Below are positions 15,268 through 24,134 of a stretch of 35,136 nucleotides of DNA, in pieces (the stretch's first letter is position 1; every line of letters starts with the position of its first letter). A program made the position numbers and the translations under genes. The DNA lies in assembly GCA_021846665.1 (NCBI GenBank), contig JAJZWM010000007.1:1-35136 (forward strand), written 5' to 3'. The notes beneath the pieces are model-generated. The model worked only from the letters and a program-made list of their open reading frames with translations. It was not told the origin of the DNA and searched no databases. Source of the stretch: Nanobdellota archaeon. GTDB taxonomy: Archaea; Nanobdellota; Nanobdellia; Parvarchaeales; Parvarchaeaceae.

Positions 15268-16592
15268 CTAGCAGTTTTCTTAGTTTTGAAGATAAAGGGT
15301 ATAAAGATTTTATTTCGCGGCTTAAACAGGAGAATGAAAAACTTAATGCATTTAATTTTATAGACGAAAATGATAAGAGTGGGAAAATAATAAGCGTTAA
15401 AGATAACATCTGCGTGAAAGGAATGCCGGCTACAGCTTCTTCTAAAATATTGCAAGGTTACATACCTGGATTTAATGCTACTGTAATTGAAAGACTGGAA
15501 AAAGCGGGTTTTTCAGTAATAGGCAAAACAAATATGGATGAATTTGGATTTGGAAGCTTTGGTTTGAATTCAGAACACTACGCAAGGAACCCATTCAATG
15601 AAGAATATATTACAGGAGGTTCTAGTTCCGGGAGTGCAGTAGCAACTGCCTTAATAAAAGGGCATGTCTCAATTGCAGAGTCAACCGGCGGTTCAATATC
15701 AGCTCCTGCTTCGTTCTGCGGTGTCGTAGGGTTAACTCCAACATACGGCGTGATATCAAGATATGGGTTAATAGATTATGCAAGCTCTCTGGACAAAATA
15801 GGTTTTATGGGGAAAAGTGTTGATAATATAAGAGAAGTGATGGAAAAAACTATTGGCGGCGATCCAAAAGACACAACTTCTCTATCAGTTACAATATCAA
15901 ATAAAAAACCAAACAAGTTATATGTAATTGATAATCTAATGACTGGAGTTAATGAAGTAATAAAGGATAGATTCGAAGATTTGTTAGCTAAATTATCTGC
16001 AAAAGGTTATAAGATTGAACATACAAAAATAGATTACTTAGAATATTCTGTTCCTGCTTATTATATAATATCAATGTCAGAAGCTTCAACAAACCTTGCA
16101 AAATATCAGGGATTCAAGTATGGTTTTAAAGTTAAAGATTTTTCATTGAATTATAATGAATTTTTTATGTCTGCAAGGAAGCAGTTTGGAAAAGAAGCAA
16201 AAAGGAGAGTAATACTTGGAACATTTATAAGGAGTAAAAGTATAACGCAGAGATACTATGAGAAAGCACTTGCTATAAGGCATGCACTAATAGCAAGGAT
16301 GGACAAAATACTTAAAGAGGGGTTTATTATAATGCCAAGTATGCCCATATTTACTCCTAAGATAAGTGAAGTAAAAGACATAAGCCCGGTAGAGGCTTAC
16401 TCTATGGACATGCTTACTGTCCCACCAAACTTATGTGGTTTTCCACATATGTCCTTCCCGTATTTTTATGAGAAAGGCATGCCTATCGGAGCTCAAATAA
16501 TAACGAATCATTTTAATGATTATTCTCTCTTGGACTTCTTATCAGAATGGGAAAGCGATTTTAAGTATAAGTTTAAGGAGGAAATAAGCTGA
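15264..16592 (+). CDS. gatA: Asp/Glu-tRNA amidotransferase subunit A (amidase)
   Basis: Amidase-signature subunit that releases ammonia from glutamine (or asparagine) for GatB. The catalytic Lys46 lies in SVKDNI, the cis-Ser region is GGSSSGS (118-124), and the nucleophile Ser144 is in STGGSISAPASFCG. The triad is therefore present, but the usual SDTGGSxRxPA is changed at two well-conserved spots: the Asp before TGGS is Ser, and the Arg after it is Ser. In known GatA structures these residues help bind the glutamine substrate. At 442 residues it is a little shorter than the typical 470-490. It is joined to gatC (4-nt overlap) and gatB (1-nt overlap). Whether it still uses free glutamine should be treated as open. 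Confidence 0.95.
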   Translation: MTSSFLSFEDKGYKDFISRLKQENEKLNAFNFIDENDKSGKIISVKDNICVKGMPATASSKILQGYIPGFNATVIERLEKAGFSVIGKTNMDEFGFGSFGLNSEHYARNPFNEEYITGGSSSGSAVATALIKGHVSIAESTGGSISAPASFCGVVGLTPTYGVISRYGLIDYASSLDKIGFMGKSVDNIREVMEKTIGGDPKDTTSLSVTISNKKPNKLYVIDNLMTGVNEVIKDRFEDLLAKLSAKGYKIEHTKIDYLEYSVPAYYIISMSEASTNLAKYQGFKYGFKVKDFSLNYNEFFMSARKQFGKEAKRRVILGTFIRSKSITQRYYEKALAIRHALIARMDKILKEGFIIMPSMPIFTPKISEVKDISPVEAYSMDMLTVPPNLCGFPHMSFPYFYEKGMPIGAQIITNHFNDYSLLDFLSEWESDFKYKFKEEIS

Positions 16593-17878
16593 TGAAAATA
16601 GGATTGGAAGTACATGTTGCGTTACCTACAAAAACAAAGCTCTTCTGTTCAGATCTGGCTTATGAAAATCAGGAGGAGCCTAATTCAAATGTATGTCCCG
16701 TATGTTTGGGTTTGCCAGGGGCAAAGCCAGTTTTGAATAAAAAGGCATTGGAGATATCAGTAAGTATATCCAAGGCCTTGAACTGTGAAATAACTGAAAA
16801 AACATGGTTTGTTAGAAAAGTTTACTTTTATCCAGATTTGCCAAAAGGATATCAGATAACACAGTTGGATGGAGCAGTAGGAATTAAAGGGTATGTCGAT
16901 TTAAATGGTAAAAGGATAAGAATAAGGAGGGTACAGATAGAAGAGGATCCGGCAAGAATAATACACGAAAAAGATTATTCTTTAATAGATTTTAATAGGT
17001 CTGGCGTGCCTTTAAATGAAATAGTTACAGAACCAGATATAACAAGCTTAGAGGAGCTTAAGAATTTTATAGAAGAGCTTAGGAGCATACTTTACTATCA
17101 GGGGGTTAACATAAACCAGGAACTGAAGACGGATCTAAATATATCTCTGGCAGAAAATAGAGTAGAGATAAAAAATGTTACTGGAGTTAGAAATTTGATT
17201 GCCGCAGCAGAATATGAAATAAAAAGGCAAACGGCTCTTATAAATGAAGGCAAGAAAATAAATAAAGAAACAAGGTCATATAAGGAAGATTCAAATGAAA
17301 CAGTTTCTTCAAGAGAAAAAGAAACAGAAGAAGAATATGGTTTCACTTTTGAGCCAGATTTAACATTTTATGACACTACAAAGTTAGAAATACAAAAAGC
17401 AATAATTGCAAGCGTCGTCGCAAAGGAACTTGCATATAAAAATGAGTATAGAGAAAAGACAATAAGAGAATTGATACTATTTAATAAGAAAAATCTATTA
17501 CTGTTAACAAGTTTAAGTAAAGAAGAATTCAAAAAAGGGGTTTCTTTAATAGAGAAATTTGCATCTTTTGGTATAGAAGACTACTCCGAGGAAGATTTTA
17601 AGAAAATGATTAAACAAGATATAAGCTCTATTGAAAAGGGGGAATTTTTGAGGCTTCTAGGCAAGACAAGTAAATATGAAGAAAAAGCGGATGAAAAAGA
17701 GATAGAGAAAGGAATAATTGAAATGTTATCTCAGGATAAAAACTTACTTAAAAGAGGTATTACTGATGGAAAAGCTATGAGTTTTATGATAGGGAAAGTA
17801 AAGGAAAAATATCATGTTACTGGAAAGGAAGCTGCAGATATTATAAAGAAAGTAATAAAAAGCATGCTAAATAACTAA
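16592..17878 (+). CDS. gatB: Asp/Glu-tRNA amidotransferase subunit B
   Basis: Kinase-like subunit that binds the mischarged tRNA, phosphorylates the Asp or Glu carboxyl and adds ammonia. The start KIGLEVHVALPTKTKLFC is diagnostic. CSDL and CPVCLGLPGAKP give zinc-site Cys residues, and YFYPDLPKGYQITQ and RVQIEEDPARIIHE are the catalytic cradle motifs. The tail domain at about 320-428 ends with a YqeY-like helical region (TGKEAADIIKKVI). The chain is 428 residues, shorter than the usual ~475. AAGGAGGA 10 nt upstream and a one-base overlap with the gatA stop support the start. It is GatB and not the archaeal GatE, as no AspRS-like insertion domain is seen. Confidence 0.96.
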   Translation: MKIGLEVHVALPTKTKLFCSDLAYENQEEPNSNVCPVCLGLPGAKPVLNKKALEISVSISKALNCEITEKTWFVRKVYFYPDLPKGYQITQLDGAVGIKGYVDLNGKRIRIRRVQIEEDPARIIHEKDYSLIDFNRSGVPLNEIVTEPDITSLEELKNFIEELRSILYYQGVNINQELKTDLNISLAENRVEIKNVTGVRNLIAAAEYEIKRQTALINEGKKINKETRSYKEDSNETVSSREKETEEEYGFTFEPDLTFYDTTKLEIQKAIIASVVAKELAYKNEYREKTIRELILFNKKNLLLLTSLSKEEFKKGVSLIEKFASFGIEDYSEEDFKKMIKQDISSIEKGEFLRLLGKTSKYEEKADEKEIEKGIIEMLSQDKNLLKRGITDGKAMSFMIGKVKEKYHVTGKEAADIIKKVIKSMLNN

Positions 17879-17882
17879 GAAT

Positions 17883-19655
17883 ATGGATGTATACTGTGGT
17901 GATTTATCTGCTGAACTAGTAGGTAAAGAGATTACTTTGAATGGATGGTGTAGATATATTCGTGATCACGGCGGAAAATTATTTGTAGATTTAGCAGATA
18001 TAACTGGAATAGCTCAGGTTGTTTTTGATGGCCCACTTTTAGAGCAGTCAAAGACTCTAGGGAGAGAGTATGTTATACGGATAAAAGGTTTAGTCAAAGA
18101 GAGAGACAAAGAAACTATCGACGAAGAAAATCCTACAGGAAAGTTCGAAGTAATTGCTAAAGAATTGATTATAATAAACAAAGCTGAAACTCCTCCATTT
18201 GAAATAACTGAGGAAAAAGGTAAGTTTCTCGCTGCAGAAGACTTAAGGTTGAAATATAGGTATTTAGACCTAAGAAGAAAAGAAATGATAAACAATATAA
18301 TCTTTAGGGATAAGATTACCAAGCTTGCAAGACAATTTTTCTGGAAAGAAGGTTTTCTTGAACTAGAAACACCTATGCTAGTAAAAGATACCTATGAAAC
18401 TGGAGCAAGACCATTTATAGTACCTTCTAGGATTAAAAAAGGAGCTTTTTATTCTCTGCCACAGTCCCCGCAGATATATAAGCAGCTGATAATGGTAGCG
18501 GGCTTGGATAAATATTTCCAAGTGGCAAGAGCATTTCGGGATGAAGACCAAAGAGAAGACAGACAACCTGAGTTTACTCAGATTGATTTAGAAGTTTCAT
18601 TTAAGGATGAAAATTATATCATGTCTTTAATAGAAAGCCTTATAGAAAAGATACTAAAATCAATAATGGACGAAGATGTAAAACTACCTTTAAAGCGGTT
18701 GCAATATTACGAGGCTATAAACAGGTATGGTAGTGATAAGCCAGACTTAAGATATGACTATGAGATAATTGATATTACTGATACTATGAAGAAAAGTAAT
18801 TATAACACCGTAAAAAGGGTTCTAGAAAGTAATGGAAAAGTAAAAGCGATTTCATTTTCAGCAGACTTTGGTAAGTCAGAAAGAATAACAAAAGATTTCA
18901 TGCTTGACGTAATAGAAATTGCAAAGGCAAATGGATTAAAAGGCCTTACATGGCTATTCATTGAAAATGGAAAATTAAAATCTATACCCGAGGCAATTGC
19001 AAGTTCGCTGTTAAACATAGAGAATGAACTGATCTCAGCTCTTAAAGCAAAAAATGGCGATATAATAATATTTGCAGCCGATTTAGATGATACGCTTCTT
19101 TTGCAGGCATTGGGAAAAATAAGAAAAGTAATAGGTGATAAAATAGGAAAATTCAACATAAAGTTTTCTTTTCTCTGGGTCGTTGACTTTCCATTGTTTG
19201 AGGTTGACAGCATAACTAAAAAACTAAAGCCATCTCATAATCCATTCACAGCTCCATTTACAGAAGATATAAAATTGTTAGAAAAAGAACCTGAAAAAGT
19301 AAGAGGTAGGCAGTTTGACCTTGTTTTAAATGGAAATGAAATAGGGGGTGGGGCTGTTAGAATAAACAACGCCGATTTGCAGCTTAAAATACTTAAAATG
19401 ATAGGCATGAAAGAGGAGGAAGCTTTGGATGCCTTTGGTTTCCTTATAAATGCTCTTAAGTTCGGTGCTCCAGAGGACATAGGTTTTGCAATAGGCCTGG
19501 ACCGTTTTGTTACTATTTTGAAGGAAAAGCAAAGTATAAGGGATTTTATCTTGTTTCCAAAGACTAAAAGCTTCGATTCACCGATAGATGGCTCGCCGAC
19601 TAAAATAGAAGATAAAAGGATTTTAGAGGATTATAAACTGAAAAGAATTGAGTAG
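17883..19655 (+). CDS. aspS: Aspartyl-tRNA synthetase, bacterial type
   Basis: Class II synthetase that attaches Asp to tRNA. It is 590 residues with the bacterial domain order. The OB-fold anticodon domain has GWCRYIRDHGGKLFVDL. Motif 1 and LRLKYRYLDLRR follow, then the flipping-loop and motif 2 region LPQSPQIYKQLIMVAG and RAFRDEDQREDRQPEFTQIDLE. A GAD-type insertion covers ~280-420, and motif 3 is GLDRF. This contrasts with the shorter archaeal-type AspRS at 25173. It lies 4 nt after gatB and is probably in the same operon, which suggests a non-discriminating enzyme supplying Asp-tRNA(Asn) for GatCAB. In the anticodon domain the residue after GWC is Arg, where many bacterial enzymes have His or Asn, so the rules for predicting tRNA choice do not apply directly. 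Confidence 0.94.
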   Translation: MDVYCGDLSAELVGKEITLNGWCRYIRDHGGKLFVDLADITGIAQVVFDGPLLEQSKTLGREYVIRIKGLVKERDKETIDEENPTGKFEVIAKELIIINKAETPPFEITEEKGKFLAAEDLRLKYRYLDLRRKEMINNIIFRDKITKLARQFFWKEGFLELETPMLVKDTYETGARPFIVPSRIKKGAFYSLPQSPQIYKQLIMVAGLDKYFQVARAFRDEDQREDRQPEFTQIDLEVSFKDENYIMSLIESLIEKILKSIMDEDVKLPLKRLQYYEAINRYGSDKPDLRYDYEIIDITDTMKKSNYNTVKRVLESNGKVKAISFSADFGKSERITKDFMLDVIEIAKANGLKGLTWLFIENGKLKSIPEAIASSLLNIENELISALKAKNGDIIIFAADLDDTLLLQALGKIRKVIGDKIGKFNIKFSFLWVVDFPLFEVDSITKKLKPSHNPFTAPFTEDIKLLEKEPEKVRGRQFDLVLNGNEIGGGAVRINNADLQLKILKMIGMKEEEALDAFGFLINALKFGAPEDIGFAIGLDRFVTILKEKQSIRDFILFPKTKSFDSPIDGSPTKIEDKRILEDYKLKRIE

Positions 19656-19689
19656 TAAGAAAGATTACAAGAAAACAAATTTAAGATAA

Positions 19690-20808
19690 TTATATAGTTA
19701 TAATCGGTACTTCCATTTCATCGTTTGATAATCCGCCGTGATTAGATAACGGCTCATTTTTGTTCTTTACTTCTTTTTTGTTAAGCCTATAACTGAATGT
19801 AAACCCAAAATCTTCTTCAGCTGCACCAAAGTAATCTGGTAAAGTATCCTCTATATCTTTGTTTATTTTACCAAGAAGCAGTTCTCTTTCATTTTTATTG
19901 AATACCTTCATAGGATATCTTTCTAAATCCTTTGTTATCTCATATCTGGATCTAAACAAAGGAGCACGCGTGTCGCCATAAGGAGGTATTTCAAGTTTCT
20001 TTATCAATTTTTTATCTTTTCTTAAGTCTATTATCTTATTTACTTTTTTGTGCCCATGGTCTGCAGTTATTATCGTATTTGTCTTTTTTCCTGCATTTAA
20101 TTCAGCAGTCTTTTTTAGTATATATTCCGCCGCTTCTTTAACTTCCATGTTTTCATATCCATACATGTGTTCAAGTGTATCTACATATGGAATGTAAAAA
20201 TGTATGAATTTTATGGAGTCATTTTCAAGTGCCTTTCTGTAAATATAAAATGCGTCCCATATATTCTCATAGCCAATTAATTCCGTAGCTCCTGAGAATA
20301 TTAAAGAACTAAAAGAGGAGTTTACTGTAAATGAGGGAGTTATTACAAGACTACGTATTTTTTTCTTTGATAAAGCATTAAATATTGTTTTTATTTTAAT
20401 CATATCACTTAGTTTTTCTATATGGCTTAAAAGATTATTTATGTGCGGAGCCGATGCATAAGTATTCTCTAAAGGTTTTACTATTGCGCCTGTTAGTTTT
20501 AAAAAGGCCTTGTATCCTATAACTCCATGCATTCCAGGATTTAAGCCGGAAACCAATGAAATTGAAGCAGTGTCTGTGCTTGATGGGAATACACTGCTTG
20601 CTTTTACTTTTTTAAAGTTTGTAAAGTATTTTGTATTCAAGTAAAGATTCCAACCAAAACCATCTATGAATAGAAGACTAGTTTTTTTACCTGATTTTAG
20701 ATCTATCCCTATCTTTTTGCCGTTATTCTCTATACCAAATACAGAAAGCTCCTCATTAAATATATTGCATATACTATTGTTATAGTCTGGAAGAATAAGT
20801 TTGCTCAT
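19690..20808 (-). CDS. Alkaline-phosphatase-superfamily phosphodiesterase/pyrophosphatase
   Basis: Two-metal hydrolase of the type I phosphodiesterase/nucleotide pyrophosphatase group (372 residues). Metal and catalytic residues are recognisable in order: Asp in LLFIDGFGW, the Thr nucleophile in FPSSTDTASISLVSGLNPGMHGV, Asp and His in YVDTLEHMYG, the DHGH motif in TADHGHKKV and a late His in NHGGLS. Family members cleave phosphodiester or phosphonate bonds, and some act on phospholipids, nucleotides or glycan phosphates. There is no signal peptide, so it is likely cytoplasmic. It lies 32 nt after the three-gene unknown cassette on the same strand and may be its fourth member. Substrate unknown. 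Confidence 0.86.
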   Translation of the reverse strand: MSKLILPDYNNSICNIFNEELSVFGIENNGKKIGIDLKSGKKTSLLFIDGFGWNLYLNTKYFTNFKKVKASSVFPSSTDTASISLVSGLNPGMHGVIGYKAFLKLTGAIVKPLENTYASAPHINNLLSHIEKLSDMIKIKTIFNALSKKKIRSLVITPSFTVNSSFSSLIFSGATELIGYENIWDAFYIYRKALENDSIKFIHFYIPYVDTLEHMYGYENMEVKEAAEYILKKTAELNAGKKTNTIITADHGHKKVNKIIDLRKDKKLIKKLEIPPYGDTRAPLFRSRYEITKDLERYPMKVFNKNERELLLGKINKDIEDTLPDYFGAAEEDFGFTFSYRLNKKEVKNKNEPLSNHGGLSNDEMEVPIITI

Positions 20809-20840
20809 TATATCAACTATACTTAATTAATTTTAAGCTT

Positions 20841-21668
20841 TTAGACAAGCTTCTTTCCCAATTTGTTGTCTACTCCAAGTATAATTTCTATATACATGCT
20901 ATCTATTGCATCAGGAGGAACCTGCATTCTATCTCCAACTTCAGATACAACCATTGGAAATGCATATGGCGGATTATTTTTATAATTTAATACAGAATCT
21001 TCAAAGTAACCTATCCCTACTACAACATCTCCAGATCTAGGTCTAGGAAAACCATAATAATCTGCTATTTTGTCAGTTATTTTTGAAGAAATTAGGCCAG
21101 CACCCTGCCCTATATTCTTTATAGTCTTGTAATTAATAGTCGGCTTAATGTTTGTTTTATCATTATTTGAAAGTTTTCTAAGCAAGTAAGCTCCATTCGT
21201 AAAGTAATCACTTACCTTGCCTTTTTCTAAACCAACTAAGTAATCTAAATTCACAACACCAAGGAATTCCTTATTTCCTCTTTTTACTGGGCCAGTTTCC
21301 TTATCTAAATTATTAAACTCTTCAATATTTATTCCAATAGATATAGGATTAATGTAAGCTACACCAGGTATCATGCTATCATACACATTTTTCAAGTCCT
21401 GTTTATCTCCCTTTTTGTTGCCTTTTAAAGAAATAGGTATAAGTTCATAAACGCCATGAAAAAAGTAAGATTCTCTGCCTTTCTCTTCTTTTATTCTACC
21501 AACCAATGTGACGGCATCTCCGGGATTTTTTGCACTTATGCTTTTTTCCAGTCCATTTTCTTTTGTCCATATCTCATTGCTTGTTACACCAGAATTAAGA
21601 CTAAAGTAAACAGCACTCGAACCTTCAGATATTAGCTTTTCAAGTCTATGTTGATTTATCATATTCAA
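20841..21668 (-). CDS. Hypothetical protein, 275 residues, unknown cassette member 3
   Basis: Not recognised. The listed start is a TTG whose last three bases form part of a 4-nt overlap with the preceding stop (TTGA), preceded by GAGGAG at five bases; the ATG two codons later (21662) is the alternative. The protein is soluble, rich in Gly, Asn, Asp and Val, and looks like mixed alpha/beta: YINPISIGINIEEFNNL, then a RPRSGDVVVGIGYFEDSVLNY segment and PPYAFPMVVSEVGDRMQVPPDAIDSMY near the end. No catalytic motif can be named. It is tightly coupled to the 282-residue gene upstream, so the two are probably partners. Confidence 0.72.
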   Translation of the reverse strand: MNMINQHRLEKLISEGSSAVYFSLNSGVTSNEIWTKENGLEKSISAKNPGDAVTLVGRIKEEKGRESYFFHGVYELIPISLKGNKKGDKQDLKNVYDSMIPGVAYINPISIGINIEEFNNLDKETGPVKRGNKEFLGVVNLDYLVGLEKGKVSDYFTNGAYLLRKLSNNDKTNIKPTINYKTIKNIGQGAGLISSKITDKIADYYGFPRPRSGDVVVGIGYFEDSVLNYKNNPPYAFPMVVSEVGDRMQVPPDAIDSMYIEIILGVDNKLGKKLV

Positions 21669-22513
21669 TTGTTCTCCTCTTCTTTTTCAATGGAATATGC
21701 TCCTTTAAGGTCAAGAATGCTCATTAAGTCCTTTACTCTTTCCTTAGTCATTGGCTTTGTTGATACTACACTTACTCTTGGTCCGACTAAAAGTCCTTTA
21801 ATTGTTCCTCCCAAAATTGCCTGCATTGCTTTGTAAGCTATTCCGTGCCTATACAAAACACTATTATCTCTTAAGTCGATACTTCTGTAATCATAGCTAC
21901 CTCCCCATCTATAAGGAGAAAGAAATTCTACTTGAAGGTCATCTGCATAAACTCTCTCATTGAACCATTTTCTCTCGAAATCACCAAAATGAATTCTTTT
22001 ATCTGTTGAATTCTGTAGTACTTTTAAAGCTAGGTCATGCATGTTTTGATGATAAGCCTTTTTTCTGTCTATAAGCCTGTAACCATATTCTATCTTTAAT
22101 CTAAACATCTTTTGTATGTCTTCCTTACCAGTTGCGTCATACGTTTTCAATGTACCAGCATCTACAATTTCATATCTTAAAAGCTTAAATGGACCAAGGT
22201 TCTTGTGTGGTTCTAAACCAGCCTGCTCCAATTGGTTTAATCTCCTTATCTCTGAAAGTTTATCTTCCAAACCTACAACTTTTGCGCCTGGCATTTCTGA
22301 AGCTACCTGTACCTTTGCAATTTCATTGTAAGCCATCAAATCTGCTATGTTGCCAGTTCCCATTTCTCTTTGCAATGAATTAGTGAAATTCTGCAGATTA
22401 TATTTTCGATTATCATTCCATTGTGTATAATCAAAGCTTTTCCCTATCGCACTAGGGCCATTTGTATTTACTGCTTTGTACCCTACTCCAGAAACAAATC
22501 CTATGACTTTCAT
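21665..22513 (-). CDS. Hypothetical protein, 282 residues, unknown cassette member 2
   Basis: Not recognised. It has a strong SD (AGGAGGT, five bases before the ATG) that overlaps the stop of the 332-residue gene. The start MKVIGFVSGVGYKAVN looks like a first beta strand plus a Gly loop. The middle is rich in charged helix (EDKLSEIRRLNQLEQAGLEPHK), followed by many aromatic and basic residues (SPYRWGGSYDYRSIDLRD). A GGTIKGLLVGPRVSVVSTKPMTKERVKDLM end resembles a strand-helix unit. No membrane segment, Cys cluster or Walker motif is seen. It overlaps the next gene by four bases. Confidence 0.75.
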   Translation of the reverse strand: MKVIGFVSGVGYKAVNTNGPSAIGKSFDYTQWNDNRKYNLQNFTNSLQREMGTGNIADLMAYNEIAKVQVASEMPGAKVVGLEDKLSEIRRLNQLEQAGLEPHKNLGPFKLLRYEIVDAGTLKTYDATGKEDIQKMFRLKIEYGYRLIDRKKAYHQNMHDLALKVLQNSTDKRIHFGDFERKWFNERVYADDLQVEFLSPYRWGGSYDYRSIDLRDNSVLYRHGIAYKAMQAILGGTIKGLLVGPRVSVVSTKPMTKERVKDLMSILDLKGAYSIEKEEENN

Positions 22514-22518
22514 AAAAT

Positions 22519-22525
22519 ACCTCCT
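22519..22525 (-). promoter_or_regulatory. Shine-Dalgarno site of the 282-residue gene
   Basis: A perfect AGGAGGT on the minus strand, five bases before the ATG at 22513 and overlapping the TAG stop of the upstream gene. It fixes the start and points to coupled translation. Confidence 0.75.
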
Positions 22526-23522
22526 AATAACTCATCCCCATATCAGATCCGGCAGCATATGGGTTAATGCCCAGCATCTTTGCCATATCCTCCGGGTTAA
22601 TTTTACCACTGTTTCCAGTTGTGTTCTTAGACGCGTTCAAAGCAAGATATAAACCTGTTGTGGCATCTGGATTTACATTATTGAAAGAGTTGACAGAGTG
22701 CGTTTTATCTAAGTTGGAAAACTGTTTACTACTTTCTTCTGACAGTATGTTAGTCATCGAATACATAAGTCTCTTTTTGTCTTCTTCCTTTAAGTCTGAA
22801 GACAAATCTTTGAAAAGCTTATTTGTATCATCCATCATCTTATCTATCTCTTCATCTTTAAGGTTAAGTTTTCTGAAAGCCTCTTTATTGTAAGGTATCT
22901 TCTCAAAGTATTCTCCTAATCTTGAAAAGTCATTGTTTTTTAAGTCCGCGTTTATGTCCTTTGTAAGCTGGCTAAGTTTTATATTTTGGTTGTAAGAATC
23001 GTTTTTGCTTAACTCCTGTTTAAGGTTATTTGCGAAGGGGCTGAACATTATCATAGGATCATTCAGAGAATTTTGCACCATGTTATGGTAATGGTCTGGA
23101 GATAGGCTAGCTTTTATTTTAGTGTATTCTGCTGTTAGCAATGGTGTAACCTGATTTATTGCTCTTTGCATATACTGTTTTTTCTTTTCAGTGTCTACAG
23201 ACTTATCTGTAAGAAGCGAATTTAAACCCAACAAATAACCGTTCATTATCTTTGAGTCGTCTTTAAGCGGCGTTTGCTGAAGATAAGCACCTAAGCTTGA
23301 AACAAAGTTTTTGTTTAATTCTGAGAAATTGTCATATCTTTTGTTTTCAAATTGCTTTATGCTTCTTACTAAAACATTCAATGCATTATAATAATCCCCA
23401 TTTTCACGTATTAAATCGTCTAATGTCTGTTTTTTATTGGTTTCTCCCATATCTGTTTCAGGCATAGGCTGTTGTGCCTGTTCTTTATTATCATTTTCAT
23501 TTGGGTTTTTAGCTGCTTTCAT
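22524..23522 (-). CDS. Hypothetical helical protein, 332 residues, unknown cassette member 1
   Basis: Not recognised. The first ~30 residues are disordered and polar (PNENDNKEQAQQPMPETD), followed by a long, probably all-helical body with Asn, Asp, Lys and Leu, for example DEEIDKMMDDTNKLFKDLSSDLKEEDKKRLM. The end is Gly/Met-rich (LGINPYAAGSDMGMSY). There is no membrane segment and no Cys. It starts the minus-strand operon: a TATA-like box is at 23541-23555 and the start lacks an SD, so transcription probably begins here and not at the UDG gene. The style (low-complexity N-terminus plus helical body) resembles the proteins at 26497-28453, but I cannot show homology. Confidence 0.74.
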   Translation of the reverse strand: MKAAKNPNENDNKEQAQQPMPETDMGETNKKQTLDDLIRENGDYYNALNVLVRSIKQFENKRYDNFSELNKNFVSSLGAYLQQTPLKDDSKIMNGYLLGLNSLLTDKSVDTEKKKQYMQRAINQVTPLLTAEYTKIKASLSPDHYHNMVQNSLNDPMIMFSPFANNLKQELSKNDSYNQNIKLSQLTKDINADLKNNDFSRLGEYFEKIPYNKEAFRKLNLKDEEIDKMMDDTNKLFKDLSSDLKEEDKKRLMYSMTNILSEESSKQFSNLDKTHSVNSFNNVNPDATTGLYLALNASKNTTGNSGKINPEDMAKMLGINPYAAGSDMGMSY

Positions 23523-23540
23523 GTTCTATATATGATGTTT

Positions 23541-23555
23541 AACTATATAAATACT
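23541..23555 (-). promoter_or_regulatory. Putative TATA box of the unknown three-gene cassette
   Basis: The minus strand reads AGTATTTATATAGTT, about 19-33 nt before the ATG at 23522. It lies in the 42-bp gap after the UDG gene, so the cassette can have its own promoter. Confidence 0.5.
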
Positions 23556-23564
23556 TTACTATTA

Positions 23565-24134
23565 TTATGTAGATAAATTTTTATAGCTATTAAAAGCCAT
23601 TGATAAGTCATCTAAGAATGCCCTTCTCGCAGACGGAAAGCGCATAGGAAAGGAAGGGTGAAAAGTAACAAGGCACTTAAACTGTCTTCCGTCAAGTGTA
23701 ATATCTATAAATCTGCTTTTTATCTCGCTTAAATGCTTGAATTCAATGCCCAGAGAAGAAGCTGCCGAAGTTCCCAGTGCTAATATAAGGTTTGGCTGTA
23801 TAATAGAAAGTTGTCTTATTAAATAAGGCCTACAAGTAATTATCTCTTCCTTTTTTGGTTTCCTATTGTTTGGCGGTCTGCACTTTACAGCGTTTGTTAT
23901 AAAAATCATTGATCTATTTATTCCAAGGCTTTCCAGAGATTTTGAGAGGAATTTGCCAGACATGCCTATAAAGGGCCTTCCTTGTATATCTTCATTTTTA
24001 CCAGGCGCCTCTCCTATTATTACAATTCTGGCTCTTTCATTTCCTTCTCCAGGCACTGCATTATTTCGTTTTATACATAAATCACATAGTGTGCATTTTT
24101 CTATTTCCTTAGCAACATCAGTCAGGTTTTCCAC
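23565..24134 (-). CDS. Family 4 (Fe-S) uracil-DNA glycosylase
   Basis: Removes uracil from DNA to start base excision repair. The 189-residue chain has GEAPGKNEDIQGRPFIG (water-activating motif A), FITNAVKCRPPNNR in the middle, and VTFHPS as motif B. Cys14 and Cys17 (CTLC), the Cys of KCRPP and the Cys of TCRPY are the four expected ligands of the 4Fe-4S cluster. Cys20 is an extra Cys. Its N-terminus overlaps the end of the AlaX-like gene by 13 bases, so the two genes are co-transcribed. The dCMP deaminase elsewhere in the window also makes dUMP, so uracil control is represented twice. Confidence 0.95.
   Translation of the reverse strand: MENLTDVAKEIEKCTLCDLCIKRNNAVPGEGNERARIVIIGEAPGKNEDIQGRPFIGMSGKFLSKSLESLGINRSMIFITNAVKCRPPNNRKPKKEEIITCRPYLIRQLSIIQPNLILALGTSAASSLGIEFKHLSEIKSRFIDITLDGRQFKCLVTFHPSFPMRFPSARRAFLDDLSMAFNSYKNLST

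Noticed and set aside
18800-19213. 137-aa minus-strand ORF inside the bacterial-type aspS
   Set aside because: A shadow frame of a gene whose family assignment is clear.
20841-23522. Prophage or virus remnant
   Set aside because: No integrase, terminase, portal or capsid motif, no flanking repeats next to the tRNAs, and composition like the neighbours.
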